Origin: Otatea glauca
Taxonomy: Eukaryota > Streptophyta > Magnoliopsida > Poales > Poaceae
DNA: 64,000 nucleotides
Direction of reading: 5' to 3'
Assembly: GCA_036346275.1 (NCBI GenBank)
Contig: CM070730.1
Location: 38,672,918-38,736,917 of the forward strand
Shown: piece by piece, positions 60,331-64,000 of the stretch
Layout of the letters: each line of letters begins with the position of its first letter
Numbering within the stretch: the stretch's first letter is position 1
Notes under the pieces: model-generated
Database searches by the model: none
Told to the model about the DNA's origin: nothing
The model's input: only the letters and a program-made list of their open reading frames with translations
Made by a program: the position numbers and the translations under genes

Positions 60331-61798
60331 TCACTTAGATCTTCTCCTCCCGAGTCACCGATGATTGCTCTTTGTGTGATGCTATTCTTGTGGAGTTGGA
60401 GAACCTAAGGAACATACATGATAGTGTGCTTGCTTGAACTTGATGGTCTTAGGTTGAAGAATGCTAGCACTAGTTCTATTGATGCTATTCTGTTGAGGCT
60501 AGTTTTCTTCATGCTCACTCCACTCCATCATGTGATAATTACCTAAATTGCTTGCGAAATTGATGCCATGGCGAACACCTTAGAAAGCTTTCGCTAGAAA
60601 TGATGAACTTGAATTGCATGCTTCTAAGGACCCAAATACTCATGTGAGGGTGTAAGCAACTAAAACTTGACAATGATGCTTTGAATGTCAAGTGTGATCA
60701 ACTTGCTAAGGATTTACTAGTTAAGTCACAAACTGGTTGCTTCTTTGTGTGTTGGGGTTAAGGATGATGTGGATCAAATCCATGTCGAGCTTAAGAAGAA
60801 GTTAAAAGACCAAACCCTTAGGATTAGAGATGCTCCTTACGTTTCTTGTGAGGCCCTCAAGATTAAAGGCGCCGTGCTAAGGGAACAAAAGCACGTCTTG
60901 AGAGATCTTCTCTTTCTGGTTCTTCTTCTTCCTCTCCTTCCCCTGTTCTTCTTGTGCTTCTTTCTTCCGAGATTGCGGTATCTTATGAGCACTCTCGAGA
61001 AGTTTGTTGGAGGCAAGAAGAAGCTCAATCTTATTCTAGACCAATCCAAGATTAGTAGATTCAATCAAGGTCTAGGATTTGATCCTTGGAGCACACTCGG
61101 ACGCATCCTCCCACCATTGTGCGCGGCTCCAAGAGTGGTGAGATTGTGGTAGCTCCGAGTGAGCACCACCAAGTTTAGGTCTCTTGGGGTTGTCCATAGG
61201 ACTTGACCGAAGGGTGTTACTCCTATTGCTACGCCTCTAGCAAGGCGAAGTACACATGCACCTTACTGTAAGAAGGATGGTCACCTAGTAGATTTACGCT
61301 TCAGCGTGCCAAGATCACTCGGCGTGGCGTGTTGTTGCTCTTAGGGTATTCGAGGTCATCCCGGACTTTGAGTGCTCCTAAGACACACACGCTTCTAGAC
61401 GAGTTAGAAAGTCGCTTTGTGTGTGGCGGCATCCAGGACTCGGTTTTCATGCTAGTTCTTTGAGTTTTAGCCCTGGAGCTGTTCGTAGTCAGTCTTTCCG
61501 TCGTCTTCTTGATATTCCTCGTTTTTCCCATCGAGGAAGATATCAGCGGCGTGAGGTGTTTTCCGGTAGGAGATCTAGGCAGCCTTACTGGGATGGTCCG
61601 GCTTTTGCACCACGGCGTGCCACCCAGTTTTGACTCCTAGATTATCTACCAGAGTTGCTCCTGATCGTGTGAGAGTTGAGCGTCAGAGAGACACTCGAGT
61701 CCAGTCTTCTTCTGTGGCTGGTACTCTGAGGTGTCGTATGGTTCAGTATTGGGTTCCTAAGTCTTCACTCTATCCCAGTACTGAGTCATCTTTCTCTC
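60331..61798 (+). pseudogene. Copia gag-pol spacer, coiled-coil region and second zinc knuckle, broken
   Basis: Readable pieces are DQIHVELKKKLKDQTLRI (60757-60810), TLEKFVGGKKKLNLILDQSK (60985-61050) and a knuckle-like CTYCKKDGHLVD near 61250-61285 whose last Cys is replaced. These occur in this order in long grass Copia Gag proteins before the protease. Frames are interrupted repeatedly and I cannot give exact limits. Confidence 0.55.
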
Positions 61799-62398
61799 TT
61801 GTGTCTTGATCAGGTTCGTCGGATGGGGAAGGGCGATGTTTGGATTGTTGACTCCGGTTGTTCTCGTCATATGACCGGAGATTCTCGTTGGTTCTCTTCC
61901 CTAGTCCGAGCCCCCGGTGATGAGTTAATCACTTTTGGGGATGCATCTTCAGGTAGAGTCATTGCTAAAGGTACCATCTGCATTAACCAAAATTTCATTC
62001 TTAAAGATGTTGCCTTAGTAAGTAAGCTGCAATACAATCTGCTCTCTGTTTCTCAACTTATCGATGACTCTTTCGAGGTAAGCTTCAAGAGTAATGCACA
62101 GAGAATCCTTGATTCATCGGGAGGGTTAGTTTGCTGGATTTCTAGATTTGGGAGAGTCTTTCGTGCTGATTTTTCTGCTTCTTCTGGAGACTCTCTTCGA
62201 TGTTTGATTGCTTCTGAGTCCCGTGATCTCTCCTTCTGGCATAGGAGACTTGGTCACATTGGTTTTGATCATTTGACCGAGTTAGCGACCACGATCTCAT
62301 TCGGGTTTGCCCAAACTCAAGATGGTCGAAGACTTAGTTTGCTCTCCTTGTCGACATGGCAAGATGGTTCTCGCTTCTCATCCTCCGATCCACCGTAG
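61799..62398 (+). pseudogene. Copia protease and GAG-pre-integrase domain
   Basis: Open frame of ~199 codons. The aspartic protease site is DSG in WIVDSGCSRHMTGD (about 61847). The glycine-rich GDASSGRVIAKGT and the LQYNLLSVSQL landmark follow. The GAG-pre-integrase domain shows SRDLSFWHRRLGHIGFDHL (about 62220-62280). The frame shifts near 62300, where the HHCC Cys pair would be expected. The protease would process Gag-Pol. Confidence 0.85.
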
Positions 62399-62400
62399 TG

Positions 62401-63398
62401 ATGACTAATGCACCGGGACAGCTTTTACATATGGACACTGTTGGTCTAGCTAGAGTGCAATCAGGGGGGAAGTGGTATATTCTTGTCGTCGTTGATGATT
62501 TTCTAGATACTCTTGGGTATTCTTCATGGCCTCGAAGGATGAGACTTTTTCTCACTTGAGGGTTTGATCATGAGGTTGTCTATTGAGCTCCTGTGCATTC
62601 GAGCTATACGTAGTGATAATGGCACGGAGTTCAAGAATTCCTACTTTGAGAGTTTTTGTGTGGAGTCTGGTTTAGAGCATCAGTTCTCTTCTCCCTACGC
62701 TCCTCAGTAGAATGGCATAGTGGAAAGGAAGAACAGGACCCTGGTTGAGATGGCCAGGACTATGCTAGATGAGTCTGATACTCTAGGAAGTTTTGGGTGA
62801 GGCTATAGCTCGCTTGCCATGTTTCTAATCGCGTGTTTTTGAGAGCACATTTGCATCGCACTTCTTATGAGTTGAGGTATGGGCGAAAGCCCAGTGTGTC
62901 TCATTTTCGCGTTTTCGGTTGCAAGTGTTTTATCTTGAAGTCTGGTAACCTAGATAAGTTTAAGTCTCACTCTTCTGTTGGTATCTTTCTAGGTTACTCG
63001 ACTTCTTCTCGTAGCTATAAGTGCAGGTGTTGATGCATAGGATCATAGAGACCTGTGATGTGACCTTTGATGAGGCTAGCCCAGGAGATAGACCTGATAT
63101 TTCAGGCTCTTCTTGTCCCTCCGAGACCATCTTTGTAGAAGATAAGGATGATGGAGATGATGGTGTTCCACCGGATCCAGTCCCCTCTACACCTGAGGTG
63201 CCTCCTGTTTCCATTTCTACACCTCAGAGTGACCAGCCCTTGCCTTGACTCTCCTTGGTGAGTGGCTCTGCTCCTACCTCTTACGTGCATGAGGTAGAGG
63301 CCACTCGCTTACGGTCCTCCCGTCATATCCAGAAGCTCATCCACCTGATCAGATCATTGCTGATCTGTTTGAGCGGGTCACTCGCTCAAAATCAGGTT
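62401..63398 (+). pseudogene. Copia integrase, broken, cut before the reverse transcriptase
   Basis: Catalytic core pieces: LLHMDTVGLARVQSGG with the first Asp (about 62425), SDNGTEFKNSYFESF with the second (about 62612), and APQ, TAG (62708-62710), NGIVERKNRTL with the Glu. A later conserved piece reads FRVFGCKCFILKSGNLDKFK (62910-62965). Frames shift near 62560 and 62800. The last readable element sequence is the linker before the reverse transcriptase (HPPDQI near 63340, RVTRSKS near 63380); the reverse transcriptase itself is missing. Confidence 0.82.
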
Positions 63399-64000
63399 TG
63401 GTGAGGTTCAAGCGGAAGGGCTTGATTTGTTACTCTTGGAGGTTGCCGCCTCCTAGACGGCGTAGAGCGTCGTGCGCGGTGAGCTTCTCAATGGAGGTTG
63501 TGAGAAGCCCCGGCAAAGTTTGTGAAGGTTGGAGCTCGCCTACCCGGGAGGGAAAAGGAGCGACCACTAGTGGATTCGAGGTGGGTGCTCAATTCGTGGA
63601 GCCGGTCCAATGTGTTTGGACTAACCTCAACGTGGACTAGGGGAGACCGGCAAGTCTCCGAACACCACGGTAAAAAGTATTGTGTCTCTTGTGCTTGCTT
63701 TGTGTTTGTTATTTATGTTCAAGCAATTTATATTCATAGAATTAAATTGATTGTGAAGGACCATGTGGAGGTCCATCCATGTTTGTGATGAGTATTTGAC
63801 TTTATTTGAGCAAGGTGTGCTCAAGTTTGAGTTTGATTTGGATTGATTTTCAAAATGAAGCAATTTGAGTTGTCTCTGCCAGAGTGGCGATGCGGTCGTA
63901 TGGACGCGGTAGTGATGAGTTGGATGGTTTATTGCACATCTTTGTGGGCATTGCTATGTGAGGAGTTTCCTTGTCTTTGATGGTTGCAGGCAGGGCCGTT
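63398..64000 (+). repeat. Partial LTR copy fused to the Copia integrase
   Basis: From TTGGTGAGGTTCAAG onward this matches 57380-57998 at a constant offset of 6018 bp, with only a handful of differences (for example at 63582 and around 63890-63910). It begins about 210 bp downstream of where the TATA box would be, so U3 is missing. It continues beyond the window. Confidence 0.88.

Larger units (their letters stand above)
54735..64000 (+). mobile_element. Copia LTR retrotransposon inserted in the Gypsy 5' LTR, right end outside the window
   Basis: Order: 5' LTR 54735-58998, primer site 59001-59012, gag, a coiled-coil spacer, protease, integrase, then directly a partial LTR copy from 63398. Order protease-integrase before the (missing) reverse transcriptase defines Copia. 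The first 5 bp upstream (54730-54734) are GCGGG. The reverse transcriptase, RNase H, polypurine tract and the first ~2.6 kb of the 3' LTR are absent. Confidence 0.85.

Overview
The window is plant nuclear DNA from a grass (Poaceae). The reasons are CACTA (En/Spm) elements with TNP2, DUF4218 and DUF4216 proteins plus Ulp1-like proteases, a Tat/Grande-type Gypsy element with an antisense gene, a long-LTR Copia element with an initiator-Met primer site, a solo LTR with a GC-rich promoter block, and several MITE classes. I cannot name the species. I recognise no host gene, rRNA or functional tRNA gene; this looks like a nested transposon cluster in heterochromatin.

Layout. 1-8586: right part of a CACTA element (family A): TNP2 remnant, internal repeat array, degenerate second gene with an Ulp1-like end, right subterminal repeats. 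8587-9216: right end of a different CACTA family (B). 9737-12687: solo LTR (TSD ATATA) beside a 584-bp TA/CATA microsatellite. 13272-17829: non-coding DNA with MITE debris. 17830-21714: a family A CACTA element (TSD AAA) split by another CACTA element, 18279-21362 (TSD GAA). 21725-22383: Mutator-type foldback (9-bp TSD). 22585-24117: mini family A element (TSD ACA) with a ~195-bp tandem array. 25346-26147: second Mutator-type foldback (10-bp TSD). 27185-29004: three ~0.4-kb copies of an unnamed terminal-inverted-repeat element. 29530-43042: hAT-like element (8-bp TSD CTAGGGAG) interrupted by a complete 12.4-kb family B CACTA element, 29822-42229 (TSD ACT). 43520-54734: minus-strand Tat-type Gypsy element with a spliced plus-strand gene. 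Its 5' LTR is cut by a Copia element that starts at 54735 and runs past the window end.

How the genes work together. In each large CACTA element, gene 1 encodes the TNP2 transposase and gene 2 a Transposase_24-like protein followed by an Ulp1-like cysteine protease. The two genes are separated by a palindromic repeat array and a CpG-rich block. In the 12.4-kb element, each gene is also preceded by a copy of the same ~370-bp leader, which contains a ~206-210-nt foldback. The two leader copies show a paired base change across the stem, which makes this the most interesting structure in the window. All transposon genes seen are broken by stops or frameshifts, so activity would need proteins supplied in trans. 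Part of that damage could be base-calling error at methylated cytosines.
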